Of a DNA stretch of 64,000 nt, positions 9,401 to 20,599 are shown in pieces; within the stretch, counting starts at the first letter, position 1; every line of letters begins with the position of its first letter. The notes beneath the pieces are model-generated. The model had not been told where the DNA came from, made no database searches, and was given only the letters and a program-made list of their open reading frames with translations. The position numbers were made by a program, and so were the translations under genes. This DNA comes from Patiria miniata (Eukaryota; Echinodermata; Asteroidea; Valvatida; Asterinidae): the NCBI RefSeq assembly GCF_015706575.1, contig NW_024037047.1, positions 1,368,632 through 1,432,631 of the forward strand, in the 5' to 3' direction.

Positions 9401-11077
9401 GCTTGTGTCTCTTCCCTTGAGGAATTGTACCTATGTGAAAGTGGCCTGACAAACAGCGATATCGAGGCACTTTTCTCCCTTATTCAATCATCAGGCAGCA
9501 TAAAGAAATGTGTTCTTAGAGGAAACAATTTGCACGATTTGCAGCCTGACAGGATCGTGCGTGTCCCTTCCCTTAAAGAATTCCAATTACTTGAAAGTGG
9601 TCTGAACAACAGTGATGTTGGACCACTTTTCTCTCTTCTTTCATCAGCAGGCAGCGTAAAGAGAGTAATTCTGATAGGAAACAATTTGCACGGTTTGCAA
9701 CCTGTCGTAATCCCCAGTGTCTCTTCATTTGAAGAACTGCTCCTATATGAAAGCGGTCTGACAGAGAGTGACATTGGGCCACTTTTCTCTTTTCTCTCAT
9801 CCGCAGGCAGCATAAAGAGACTTTTTCTTCAAGGAAACAATTTGCAAGGATTGCAGCCCGTTAATTACGGTAGTGTCCCTTCCCTTGAAGAATTGCAACT
9901 ACTTGAAAGTGGTCTTAGTAGCAGTGATATTGTGTCACTTTTCGCTCTTCTTTCATCAGCATGCAGCATAAAGAGACTTTTTCTTCAAGGGAACAATTTG
10001 CAAGGATTGCAGCCCGTCATTGACGGTAGTGTCTCTTCCCTTGAAGAACTGTACCTATTTGAAAGTGGTCTGACAGCCAGTGATATTGAGCCACTTTTCT
10101 CTCTTCTTTCTTCAGCAGGCAGCATCAGAACAGTTGCTCTAAAAGGAAACAATTTGCACAATCTTCAGCATGTCTCGATCGCCAGTGTCCCTTCTCTTGA
10201 AGAATTGTACCTGTTTGAAAGTGGTCTAACAAACATTGATATTGATCCACTTTTCTTTCTTCTTTCAACAGCAGGCAGCATAAAGAAAGTTGCTCTGAAA
10301 GGGAACAATCTGCACGGATTGCAGCCTGTCGCAATCGATAAAGTTCCTACACTTGAAGAATTGCACCTATATGAAAGTGGCCTAGAAAAAAACGATGTTG
10401 AGCCACTTTTCTCTCTTCTTTCTTCAGCAGGCAGCATAAAGACAGTTGTTTTAAAGGGAAACAATTTGCACAGATTTCAGCCTGTCACGATCGCTAGTGT
10501 CCCTTCCCTTCAAGAATTGTGCCTAATTGAAAGTGGTCTGACACACCGTGATATTGAACCACTTTTCTCCCTTCTTTCATCAGCAGGCAGCATCAAGAGT
10601 TTTTTTCTTCAAGGAAACAATTTCCAACGTTTGCAACATGTCACGATCGTGGGTGTCTCTTCTCTTGAATATTTGGATCTGCGTGAAAGTGGTCTGACAA
10701 AGAGTGACATTGAACCACTTTTCACTCTTCTTTCATCAGTAGACAGTATCAAGACAGTTGTTCTGGAAGGAAACAATTTGCACGGTTTATCACGAGTCAA
10801 CGTCAATCCTCTGCCTTCCCTGGACACACTTTATTTATCTGAGTGTGGTATTCAAAACAGCGATATCGATGCAATCATCAATTTACTGTCATCTCTTGGT
10901 CATGTGATTGAAGTCAAGTTAAGCGGCAACAATCTGCAGTGTAACGTGGCGGAGGCATTGTCTGCCGTTTCTTCGTTGAAACGGTTTACTCTTGGTACTG
11001 AATGGTTGTCGATATCAAACATTCCACATACAACGAACAACAAAAATCGCAAAAAGAGGTGTTGTGTGATAATATAA
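3170..11077 (+). CDS. NLR1: Ubl-Death-NACHT-LRR receptor with C-terminal CAAX box
   Basis: A multi-exon NOD-like receptor gene. The proposed exons are 3170-3444, 3965-4133, 4409-4502, 4893-5156, optional 5663-5764, and 6507-11077. All have GT/AG borders and matching phases, giving 1,790 aa without the optional exon or 1,824 with it. Order (short form): basic leader 1-91, ubiquitin-like fold about 92-179, Death domain about 180-268, a linker, NACHT about 376-550, helical region with FLHKTFQEY near 692, 16 double LRR units, and the C-terminus KNRKKRCCVII. Walker A is GYGKTT (Lys about 392) and Walker B is LLDGADE (about 479-485). In animal NLRs, NACHT drives ATP-dependent oligomerisation, LRRs sense or restrain, and Death domains recruit adaptors. 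A role as an intracellular immune or death sensor is inferred. An alternative is that translation starts at ATG 6383 with no N-terminal domains, which is less likely because NLR2 conserves every upstream exon. Confidence 0.9.
3965..4133 (+). CDS. NLR1 exon 2: first part of ubiquitin-like domain
   Basis: The acceptor CTTGCAG precedes 3965 and the donor CAG/GTGCTA is at 4134. The peptide KLQVFVRS...SVSDLKALI...GIKQQEQHLYIGRNFQ follows the ubiquitin fold: beta1-beta2, helix 1 with the 'IxxVKxxI' pattern, then GIxxxxQxLxxxG. The same exon in NLR2 is two codons longer. The phase is 2 in and 0 out. Confidence 0.85.
4409..4502 (+). CDS. NLR1 exon 3: end of ubiquitin-like domain with GG tail
   Basis: The acceptor GTTTGCAG precedes 4409 and the donor is AG/GTAACT. 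The peptide LCDLLSIRDHGI...IKLRIGGLLGGG completes the ubiquitin fold. It aligns with the last strand and the LRLRGG tail of ubiquitin, and also with the (R)MLGG tail of FUBI, the FAU-encoded ubiquitin-like protein. The glycine-rich end leads straight into the Death exon, so a protease could in principle cut there. That is inference. Confidence 0.85.
4893..5156 (+). CDS. NLR1 exon 4: Death domain
   Basis: A 264-nt exon, phase 1-1, after acceptor CATTCCAG. The peptide carries the Death-fold signature: FSELSDELGRSWKRLARYLGF (helices 1-2), QIDQFEENYRGNLHEQVFQMLDAWWKKQ (helices 3-4, with the invariant Trp), and PEKLRDALKDVGRTDLASQV (helices 5-6). Death domains build helical signalling platforms with other Death proteins. 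Skipping this exon would leave the rest in frame. Confidence 0.9.
5663..5764 (+). CDS. NLR1 optional exon 5: half-Death cassette
   Basis: A 102-nt open cassette, phase 1-1, bordered by CTGTTAG and GTAAAT. It encodes DAGQKKQENPAHAPEKLGD... through DLASQVQ, a diverged copy of the second half of the Death exon (helix 4 end to helix 6). Its acceptor AG corresponds to the TTA-GAT codons inside exon 4, so a coding sequence became a splice site after partial duplication. NLR2 has the matching exon with identical length and phase and no stop. Whether it is spliced in is not shown by the sequence. Confidence 0.6.
6507..11077 (+). CDS. NLR1 exon 6: NACHT, helical region, LRR array, CAAX end
   Basis: One exon of 4,571 nt with the stop TAA at 11075-11077. 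I chose the acceptor ACTACAG/GA at 6506 because it is the only nearby AG that keeps the phase of exons 4 and 5. The frame is also open upstream to 6383, which is probably accidental. The exon carries a low-complexity linker (PTPVSSPEAK...), NACHT with Walker A near 6869-6886 and Walker B near 7130-7155, the FLHKTFQEY helical motif near 7778, a leucine-rich bridging segment, and LRRs from 8480. Confidence 0.88.
8480..10975 (+). repeat. NLR1 LRR array: 16 tandem units of 156 bp
   Basis: Sixteen head-to-tail units of exactly 156 bp (52 codons) each encode two ribonuclease-inhibitor-type LRRs, about 28 plus 24 residues. The common frame is LEELxLxESGLTxSDIEPLF, then LLSSAGSIKxxxLxGNNLHxL. The last unit (10,820-10,975) is the most diverged and looks like a cap. 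Changes between units cluster at the x positions of the beta strands. Units 2-3 and 12-13 share a nearly identical block at an offset of exactly 1,560 bp (ten units), and units 9-10 share the rare SIKRLFLQGNN version. Both point to internal copying or conversion. Confidence 0.92.
11033..11077 (+). other. Predicted CAAX prenylation box after polybasic stretch
   Basis: The last residues are KNRKKRCCVII followed by a stop. CVII fits Cys-aliphatic-aliphatic-X. X = Ile/Leu tends to favour geranylgeranylation by GGTase-I. The extra upstream Cys could be palmitoylated or reflect a Ral-like CC end, and the basic run would strengthen membrane binding. The motif lies exactly at the C-terminus, which is required for function. 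Prenylation itself is inferred. Confidence 0.7.
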
Positions 11078-11400
11078 TCTGCAGCCTGGAGATGTTGAAC
11101 TGTTTATCATGACTGATGAAATCAGTTAGCATCTTTCTGATTGCAATAGTTGGCCGAATCTTTTCAATTGCCACCGATTCCAGAACGTTACAACTGTCTC
11201 TTAGCAGGAGTTGATCTAGGTTTGCCCCAGGGGAAGTGGGGACGAGTTGCTCAAGGACGGGTTTTCATCACAGGCAGGTGCTGTTTTGTTTCCCCCTTTT
11301 TTTGTAGCTGCCAAAGAGAGTTTTGTTTTAACCCTCACCCCGCAAAGTCAGAAATTAATGTTACAGATTCAAAACTGTTCGTTTTGTTTTTAATAAAAAA
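11078..11400 (+). other. Probable NLR1 3' UTR
   Basis: Non-coding sequence after the NLR1 stop. AATAAA at about 11,392-11,397 is a candidate polyadenylation signal. Nothing else confirms the transcript end. Confidence 0.4.
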
Positions 11401-12600
11401 ATCGGTCCAAGGTACAATAATTGAGACGATTCATTTCAATGTCTTAAACACATTAAAAAAACATTCAATTCCAATCATTTTACACCTGTCCTTTTTCAGC
11501 TTGCAATTCACCTTTGTATACTAAAACGTCAATAGTTATCAGGTCGCTGATTTTTGGTTCAGCAAAATTTCATTGCATTCTTCATTGTCTATGAATTCCA
11601 TTAACACAATTCTCTCTATTGACCCGGCGATCCAAGTCACTCTATTTAAATTTTGGACCACTTCGACTGCACCAACTTGGTCGCGAAGGCCGTCACTCAG
11701 GTCCCTTCATTGAACTATCCTCTTTGCCACCATGACTGTCTGTAGTTTTACCGGGACAATCATAAATACTTCATATAACCAAGTTTTAGGTGAGTCAAAG
11801 AAAGTAACCGTGGTTCTTACCGGATTGCAGATCCATGTCATTATCGTGCTTACAATCACCTGCCCCGAAGTCTCACACTTTCTTGAAAACATTCTGCAAA
11901 TGTTACTTAAAATAAAAATATTCTGTACATTCCCGCAAGGTTTGTGCACGAAAATCTTTTGAGGACCTGAGCTCACGTTTTCAAATTTTTTGTTATCTCA
12001 CGTAACCCATTACTCCATGTCCTCAGACATAAAGGACCATTTCCAATTACAAATACTGGACTGTGAACTTACATTTTCGTCTCAAGTTCATGCACATACA
12101 GGCTCCAATACAACTCTCAACGTAGAGGTAAAACGGTATTTTTTGACTTCATCTACAAACAATCTCTGCACACAAACTTGTGATGGAAAGAACAGCAACA
12201 AGCAGAAAAATTGGAAAAGAGATATTCAGAGTTGATGAAAATGGGCACCGGTTGAGTCACGTGTGTGAGATGTGTAACCTATCCGTCGCAATATAATGCA
12301 AAATAAAGAAACGTAACAGAAATTAAGGAATATACGTTATCCACACCTCTTTACATAATTATATGCATTAAGAATAGCCAGCCGCCTGCATTAGAAAGCA
12401 GGGGTCTGATGTCGAGATTATAAGGATATTTTTAGTTTGCACAAGTTTTAGAGCATTACTACTAGTGATGGGGGTTGATCTGGTATATGAAATTCACCGA
12501 AAATGTGAGTGTGCAAAATTATTTTCAAGTGAGAATTTGAAAACTCAAGGCGGGACGATGTTACATTCGCAATAAACTGTACAAAAATGTATGGACAATT
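11401..12600. other. Intergenic, no gene recognised
   Basis: AT-rich DNA with only short frames that lack codon structure or recognisable motifs. I see no RNA gene or clear repeat. Confidence 0.5.
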
Positions 12601-12622
12601 TAAATACCTTTTTAATATCGAC

Positions 12623-13935
12623 TTTTTAACCGATATTCTGCCCGTTGCCATAGTAACGGGCCATTATGTGTTTTGGCCATTTGGGGGCAATTTTGAGGCT
12701 GCAAAAATTCATTTTTTGCGTTATTTTCAAAGATCATCAAGCCAAACTGCGAAATAATGTAACAAAAGTAACTATATCACGACAAAGTATCATCCTTTAT
12801 CTTACACGATAAAAATTGAAACACTTCTGAAAAATCCCCTTTATATTATTTTTAGGCCCTATAATACAGCATGTTTTTACAACTAGCAAAATTGAATTTT
12901 TTGTCCCATTTTTATCCCTCCAAAATGGCACTTGCCAGGGCACTCAGAATAATTTCCCTTCGGCTGTGGTTAGTTCAGACATTGGTCTTTTCATATCTGG
13001 TGATAAAATCTTGGGTTATTGTATATCCTTTGTGCAGTAGCGCTCCCAAAATGGTAAATTTTACAAAAACCTTAAAAAGTGTATTTTCAGTGTTTTCCTT
13101 TGTTTTGAGTAATAACTTGTATAATTGGTATTGTTCATGAATCTAGCACATTTTCACAAACAGAATTAGACTGTGTATCATTTTTAGACCAGTGAATGAA
13201 TAGTGTGTTCGTGTAGTCCCCCCCCACACACACACACCCCTTGCTAGGCCCCGCCCACTCCCCCTTTGCCACCGAATTTAGAACTTGTATGTTGCATAAC
13301 GAAACAAATGAAAATAAATAATATGCAAATGAACACTTTACAAATAACATAGACTTCCTTTTCTCAAACTTCCTTTTCCCCACCCCGCAGACATTGCTTG
13401 GGGTTGAAGGTGGGGTGTGACCACCCACCAATAACTTGGCTTTGTCGGTAAAATCATTGTCACATGGGCAAAACTCATGGGTTTGCAAGCCGCAATGAAT
13501 AATAATGTCCATATCCATTGTCCTCTGATTGAAGTGCATTCATTAGTTAAAATAATGATGTCTAGTCCTCCCCTCTCAGCTAGGCCCCGCCCCTTCCCTT
13601 GCCACTAAATTCAGATTCTGATTTCCGGATGTATTTGCCTAAAATGAATTGTAAATTCTAGATATCAAATTGCAAGTGAACTTTTTACAATCTACACCAA
13701 CAGCCGTCTCACAGCTAGCCCCTTCCCCTGCCACCCCCACTTCCAAAGTTAAAAAGAGAACCACCACCCCCCAACAAGTCGTGATATAGTTACTTTTGTG
13801 ACAATACTTCGCAGTTTGGCTTGATGATCTTTGAAAATAACACAAACATTGAAATTTTAGCCTCAAAATTGCCCAAAAATGGCTAAAACACATAATGGAC
13901 CGCAACCATGGCAACGGACAACTTTATATGAAGTA
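12623..13935. mobile_element. Long inverted-repeat (foldback) element, copy 1
   Basis: The left arm (about 12,623-12,800; CCATTATGTGTTTTGGCC near 12,661, then a GATCATCAAGCC block near 12,731) returns as its reverse complement at about 13,780-13,920. The spacer is about 1 kb and includes a C/CA-rich run near 13,220. A related element lies at 29,395-30,180. No transposase frame is visible, so a non-autonomous DNA transposon is most likely. Confidence 0.65.
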
Positions 13936-13999
13936 TTTTTTACCGTGAACACTTATATGAAGTATTTACACGAAATGACTCTTAAAGCATAAAAAGTTA

Positions 14000-16900
14000 T
14001 AACTGACATTGGAAATAAAGATGTATATTTTCCCCTCTTATATATTACATATATGGGAACCATTCTTTAAAAATCCTATCATTTGCTGAATTAAGTACTT
14101 AATGTGCAGTGGCACCTGAAATAAGGTCTTCTATAACATACGTTTATTATGTTAATTTGGCCGACGTTTTACTGCCAAATCATTTCGCAGGTGTTTGTTC
14201 TGATTGTTTTTTTTTCTAATTGTTTATGGAAAAAAGGTGTTTAAATCCAAAGAAGAGAACACTTCTTTGTGGAAAATGGATTTCAAACTTTGGCAGCTGC
14301 ATGTTCTGAACAAGAAAAGACTGGTCAAACTTCAGGATTTACACAAAGACTCAAATGACGCTCATTTTAAAATCAAATTTGGTTGTTAATATATTTGACA
14401 GTCATGTCTTGTGGTATTACTAGTCATATTAAAAGGAATAGCCCATATTGTTGAGCAAATGGGAACACTGATACAACGCTACCTTGAGGCTGAGAAAATA
14501 ACTGTAATGTCTCGTACATTGAAGCAAAGATTTGTACTTGGCACTGGCTTTCAACCCAAACATTATTTTATGAATGTAAAAAATGTAGCTTTAAAATGTA
14601 TAATGTGCATCCCTTTGTGACGAAATGGATGCATTACACACAGCCCTGCAATCACTCGATTATGGCTCACTACACTCTTTATATCAGTTTTGTATTCAGT
14701 TAAGTAATGATTTTAGTAATACAAATACAGCATAAAGAGTATTTACAGCCAAAATGTACGACATTTATGGTGTCTCGATAGGAAAACCATGAGGTCGGAT
14801 TATAAAAGAGATCATCGTCTTATTTAAAGATACTTAACATTTTATATTAATTCGTTTCCTTCATAATCTTGAAACTTGATTGATGATATCATAAATTATA
14901 GGGGTATTTTTGGTCACTTTTTTTTATAAAGCCGGAAAACCAAGTACGTAAAAAGTTTCTCAAACAATATCTGGTAGTTTATCAATTTGATTAAGATCCA
15001 TCGAACAGTTGAACAAGGGAGTAGTAGATTTTGGCATCTGTAAAAGACATCTCTCATCGACTTTTGATCAGAATGGCAATTAAATTTGTAGCAACCAAAC
15101 TGAAATGTTTATGTCGATATCGCGTTACTGATACAATACAATACACTAAGTATTATAACTGTTTCATGGACGAATTTCTGAATATAAATGTTGTCGCAGA
15201 GGTTCAGGACCATGTAACGGTGTTAAGAAAAATGTAATAATTAAATACAATTTTTTGCTAGGGAAACAAAGTTGTATCGAGCATTATCCAAAGCTTCCCA
15301 GTTATTTTCCGTATATCCCATCCCCATCCGCATTACTGCCCTGCCAAAGTGTTTTAGAAAGACGTATGGCGTCACCTGGAAACAGTATGACCCAAAAAAT
15401 GAACCGCAATACATTTTTGCTCACTGCCATTTCGTGTTTGATACTCGAAAGAACACCCCACGTCCTGGATACATAATGGCTTATTTTTGTTGGCTAAGCA
15501 TCACCATGTATTGTACTCCATTGATCCGTGTGCAGCGATGCAGATGGCCCGATTTTGTTGTCCAAGAAATTTCGGGGGGGGGGGGTAAAATTGCAATCGA
15601 AGCATAAATGGGCAATTGAAGAACATTTCCAATAGTGGGTGACAGACATTCAGATAAATAAATATTCGGGATTTTTCAATGATGTAACACGGGTCAGTCA
15701 TTGGGGGGGGGGGGGAATTATGACCGCCTATCCAATTTACGGACAGAAGCAGCTTAGAGGCAGGGGGTATTTATACACCATTCTGTTATCAAGTGTTAAT
15801 AATCGTCGAATTTTAACAGTGCCCCCTATTGAAATATAGTCTTTGATTTTACAGAGGCCGTCTCCGGAGAAAAAAAAAACTTACTACATTTTATATTTTT
15901 TGCTTACGAAAACCCCCTGCAAACATTCCTGGACTTGCCCATGCACCTGTCCCCTCCTCCCGCCAAGCGTAACCGTCACCCAGTGAAGTCAGTTTTTTTA
16001 TGGTGCTTTGAGATATTTTGTTGCACAAAAACCTATTTGCTAATAAGTGAACATCTTATGGACGAAGCCACAATTCCAAAACGACCTCTTAGGGTATAGT
16101 CTTGTGGCCCGCGTCAAGCTAGAGTCGTTACAAAAAGCTTCGAAGTCAACTCCACGTTTTTTCAAAAGCCTGGCAATGAGATGTTTGTGAAGGTGAGATC
16201 ATGAAAGCTAAATTCGCAATGGGATCTTAAAATTCAAAAACACATATATAACATCAAGTTATCATCACAATTATTAGGCAATTGTAGAAGACTGACACTT
16301 CGTAGTCTTGTTTCAAGACTGGATTGCTTGTGTCTAGCAAGCGAGGTCAAACCACCTTGGCGGTAGAGGGCGCTTTATCAGCACGATGAATCAAAACCGA
16401 TCTGAATGAAAACATATTTGCAACGTCATAATGTTACCCATGATTGTGGTTTTATGATGAGCAAAATGGAAAAGGGAGAGTAGTTTATGGGAGGGTTGGC
16501 CCGTAAAATTCCAAACAAAATTGAAAACATGTAATACACGTTGGAAATAAAATCGACGAGAACAATTAAGAACAGAATATAAAACTGTTTGATAGAATCA
16601 TATGACATTTCGAGGAATAAGCTGATATAATTGCGGTAATAAACAGATAGAACCAGTGTTTGTGTGGGGAAAACACGCCACAAGTCGTCCAAGCAGATCG
16701 GGTTGAAGCAGCATCTGCGTAGAACGGCCCCCACAAAACACTCGGAGAAAAAACGCCAACAGGTTAATGACGAACACCCAAAAGCAAAAAATACCCGGAA
16801 TAGGTTACCATAAATGGTTCAAATTGAAACAAATCATTTCATATGACGACATGTTAGCGAGTGATAGAATGTACACCTACCATTATGATATCAGCCGTAG

Positions 16901-18280
16901 TTAAAGAACGTAATTCTTGTAATTATTTCACATATAATCGTAATGTGCGAGGAAGAACAGCAATTAACACTATCTAACCAAACACACGAATGATGTTTTG
17001 AGCATGTCGAGAAAACTGTTGGATGTAGTTCAAGAAATTCAACTTTGAATCATCTGGGAATGGTCGTGCGTCATTAGTGAATTGTTCATAGTTCCTAACA
17101 GTTCCTTGCCTTAGTACATTTGGCAAATTGCCTGTTGAAAATAATAACATAATATAAAAACAAATATATAAGCCAAGGACATGCTTGTGTCAATGGCACA
17201 CATGTTCATGTACATTATTCACTGAGTTATATCTTAACCTGAAGCACAGTGTAGCCCATGCAACTTTTGGCTTGGCAGACTGACGTGAATGCGAGTTAAC
17301 AGTTATTTACTAAATTAAAATTTTATAAAAAGAAATTAAATCGTTTTAATACCATAAAGCAATATCCAGCCTAATCTAGACTGGCAAAGAAGCATTTGAT
17401 AAAATACAAAGAAAAACAAGTTTAGGTCAATGGGAAGTGGGAAGTAGTTTAGGTTAATGGGAAGTTAGGGCGACTCACAGCTTCACACAGTTGTGTAAAC
17501 TTGTGTTGTATGATAGTTAATTGATTCGTTCACAATAAACAGGTAGTCCGGGATCCTAATTTTTCCCAGGAACTAGAACAAATGCAAGCGGACAAGAGAA
17601 ATAAACATCCCTTATTACATTTAGGAGAACAATTTCAATCAAGATCAAGCGTCGGAAAAAATGACAATTGTTTTGTTATAAGTACACTATCATGAGCAAC
17701 AAGAAAGTGACGCCCTCCTTAAGGTGTAATTGCTCCAAGGAAAGGCGAAAACCCCACAAAAAAAAAAACCTCATTAGTGGGGAAAAATGGGAACATTCCC
17801 TTCCGGCCCCTAGTCAAGGCGACTAAGTTTTCCTGAAACTCTAGAAGCAATCTTTAAAGTGTGTCATTGTTAGAAGGAACTAAATAGATGTGTGGGCCTC
17901 ATCACTTTGTTCTCGCTCCCTTCTTGAATAATAAATACACAAATGAACGCAGCCAAAACAATGCCAGCGCAGCAAAAAAATGTTAACTTACAATCAGAAA
18001 AATAATTAACCACGGCAGTTGTGCAATGTTTGATTTTTATGAACCAATTGGCAATGGTGCAGGCCGGCCAACTTGTGATAATTGCTAGATTATTATCGAT
18101 ATTAGCCAGCTGTATTCATGCAATGCATGCGATATTCCCGCCACTAAACCACCTTTTACCATCATACCATGCATGGTAAAGACATTACACTCAGCAAATT
18201 ATTGTTCCCAAGATTGCGGCAGTGGGTTGAATATTCTTTCTTCTAAACATCGCACACCTAGCATGTAAACAAACATTGCG
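14000..18280. other. Intergenic, no gene recognised
   Basis: AT-rich sequence with poly-G runs near 15,570-15,583 and 15,704-15,715. Short open frames near 14,204-14,640 and 15,272-15,607 have no motif I recognise. The second (YGVTWKQYDPKNEPQYIFAH) looks slightly protein-like but is isolated. A CTCF-like core (TAGAGGGCGCT) sits near 16,362; this is a weak match. Confidence 0.4.
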
Positions 18281-18284
18281 CACT

Positions 18285-18560
18285 GCGGCTAGGCTAAATG
18301 CATGCATGTCAAGAACCGAGGTCACGCAATGCGCGCAAAAAGAAAGGTCACGCGTATGCAAATTAGGCATATAATACTTTAAGCCAATGAAAGGTTTCGC
18401 CCTGGCGTGAGGATACACGCCTAGAGCGCGCCTGGCGTGCGCGTAATTAAGTACGTGCTTGAATGAACGCAGCCTGAAAATTATACATTTTGGGGTCATG
18501 CACTCGTGATCCCCGTTATTGCATTGTATGTATTGCGCGTTGCGCGTTTAAGTTTATACT
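18285..18560. promoter_or_regulatory. CpG-rich patch with octamer motif
   Basis: This stretch has many CpG and GCGC steps against an AT-rich background and contains an ATGCAAAT octamer near 18,356. That could mark an unmethylated regulatory island. No gene start beside it is recognised, so the call is tentative. Confidence 0.25.
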
Positions 18561-18839
18561 ATTTTCTAGGTCACGCCCACAATGGGGACAATGGCCTTGT
18601 TTACTAAAACAAATCACGTTATTTGCCATGATGTACAGTGTATATGAATTTTTTTTCTCTCTCAAATGTTAAACAAATATAACAGGAGGATGGCTGCATA
18701 TAGAATTTAGCACCCATTCAACAACCCTTCCGTTGAAGTGGGAGGGTTGTTTATTATTAAAATATCTGGCCGATAGAACAAAGGATACTGGAAACAAAGA
18801 GCAACCTTGTTATATTCCATGTTTCCTTCGAAGTTCAGT

Positions 18840-19130
18840 TGTCGTTGGACGCACAAATTGTCCAAGGCCCTTGATGACCGTTGTCCACCGATTGTAATCA
18901 GAGTTCGGCCCCTGCCCGAATCCCGAGAATAACGGTGTTAACGAAAACAGTGACATGTCCGCTTTTTGCCGCAATAACTGTCCGGTAACCGAAGTGGTGG
19001 TGGTGGTCGTGACTCGGACCGTCCCAGCTCATCAGACGTTTCTCCACACAGTTCAATTTAGAGGGCGAACAATGCCTGTATTTATCATGACCGCGCACTG
19101 GCCTGTATCTTGATCAACTTATGAAGATTG
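18840..19130. other. GC-balanced island, possible orphan exon or old insert
   Basis: Base composition differs from both sides. The minus strand is open for 66 codons (19,098-18,898) with a His run (DHHHHF). No domain, splice partner or repeat end is visible. It may be a fragment of an unknown gene or a degraded element. Confidence 0.2.
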
Positions 19131-20599
19131 TGAAATGAAGACCTTGAAATGAATTCAATGGCTGCCCTTCGTGCAATCACGGTTAGAAGTTCCCGTCCTC
19201 ATATGAAGTTTGCCGAACCGTTTCGCCTTGGAATCCTGGGTTCCTGCAAACAGATAAAACACTCAAAGCAGCAGTTGTCTGTTGCGAACTATAATGTTCT
19301 GAAATAAATAATCAAATGGCGTCATCAGCCAGCCTGATTCAAAAATCACAAGGAAATTCAGCTGGATCAGTGTGCAAATTTATAGCACTGAATGTTCAAT
19401 TCGCGATGAAAAATAAAACGGCGACGCAATTCAAGCATATTAAAACAAGTTCACTCTTCATTATGTATCATTACTTCAAAGCCTACGATGGGCTATAATT
19501 ATTGAAATTAAATTGAGAAATTTCAGAAGACAAACGTAACGTGCTGTATTGCTGAAGTTCATAAACAATTCTTAATTTCGTTACAAACACAGAGAAGTGT
19601 ACTCAGAAAAAAAAGCTCATGCCTGCGATATCCACAGATACAATATCCACAGTTAAGGACTCCGTGGCCAAGGTCACGAGTTGACCATGACATTTTTGGA
19701 TATAAAACACAATCTTAAAGGTAGTGGTCTGCCACAAACATGTGTCAAATACAGTAGCTAAGAATCACACCCTTATATAATGCTGTCGAAGAATTTCATA
19801 AAATAGCAACTGTATCATGAACTGGCAGGAGGAAAAGAGAACTCCTGGGCAATATTCTGATGACAATGACTTTGATATATCCACAGCATACAAGTGTTCA
19901 ACGTAAATGTCAAATATGGCCAATGACCAAAGCAAACATGCACACTGAAAGCTCATTTTAAGAGCAAAATGCCCATGATAAAAAGCACAATACAAATGCT
20001 CAAAGAGCACAATATAAAAGGGGCGCAAATTAAGTGCCGACAAATGCAGCACTGTAATATGGCAAGATGTTACAAACCATGAAAGCCACCAGGATACCTG
20101 ATGGGAAAAACGTCCAAAAAGCTCACCATGGAGCAAAAGACTGACCAAAATCAGTCAAAAAGTGTGCGTAAAAGCTCCACCGGAGCACACAGCCACAACG
20201 GGCTGTAATGGCAAGGAGTTTCGCATATCAACCTGAAACCGGTTTATAAAAACCTGTAAGGGCTCCCCGGGCTCCGCAGTATGTTTTGTTTTTGTTTGAG
20301 AAACCAACGCACAACATTATGATTTAGCTGGTGAATATATTGCGGAGTGACCAGAAAAGGTTTACTGCTTTACTCCTACAAATGAAAGAACTGAAAAGGG
20401 GCCTCATTGTAGGCCTCAAATGAATAAACATAAAAGAACGCTGAACAAGTTGCTGTGAAAAACATGACCACATAAATGTGGAACCGCACCTCTCGCCATT
20501 ATTTACAGTCGAACCAAGCGACACGCCCAGGAGTCTCATTTGTGAAATATTGGTGAATGCAGTGCAAAAGCGTAGTCCTTTAGTTGTTGCCCTTCATGT

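Noticed and set aside
15272-15607. 111-codon + strand frame (YGVTWKQYDPKNEPQYIFAH)
   Set aside because: Slightly protein-like, but it ends in a poly-G run and has no partner exon or recognisable family.
18715-18755. Hairpin ACAACCCTTCC / GGGAGGGTTGT resembling a terminator
   Set aside because: A single short hairpin in animal DNA with no gene beside it; likely chance or repeat-derived.
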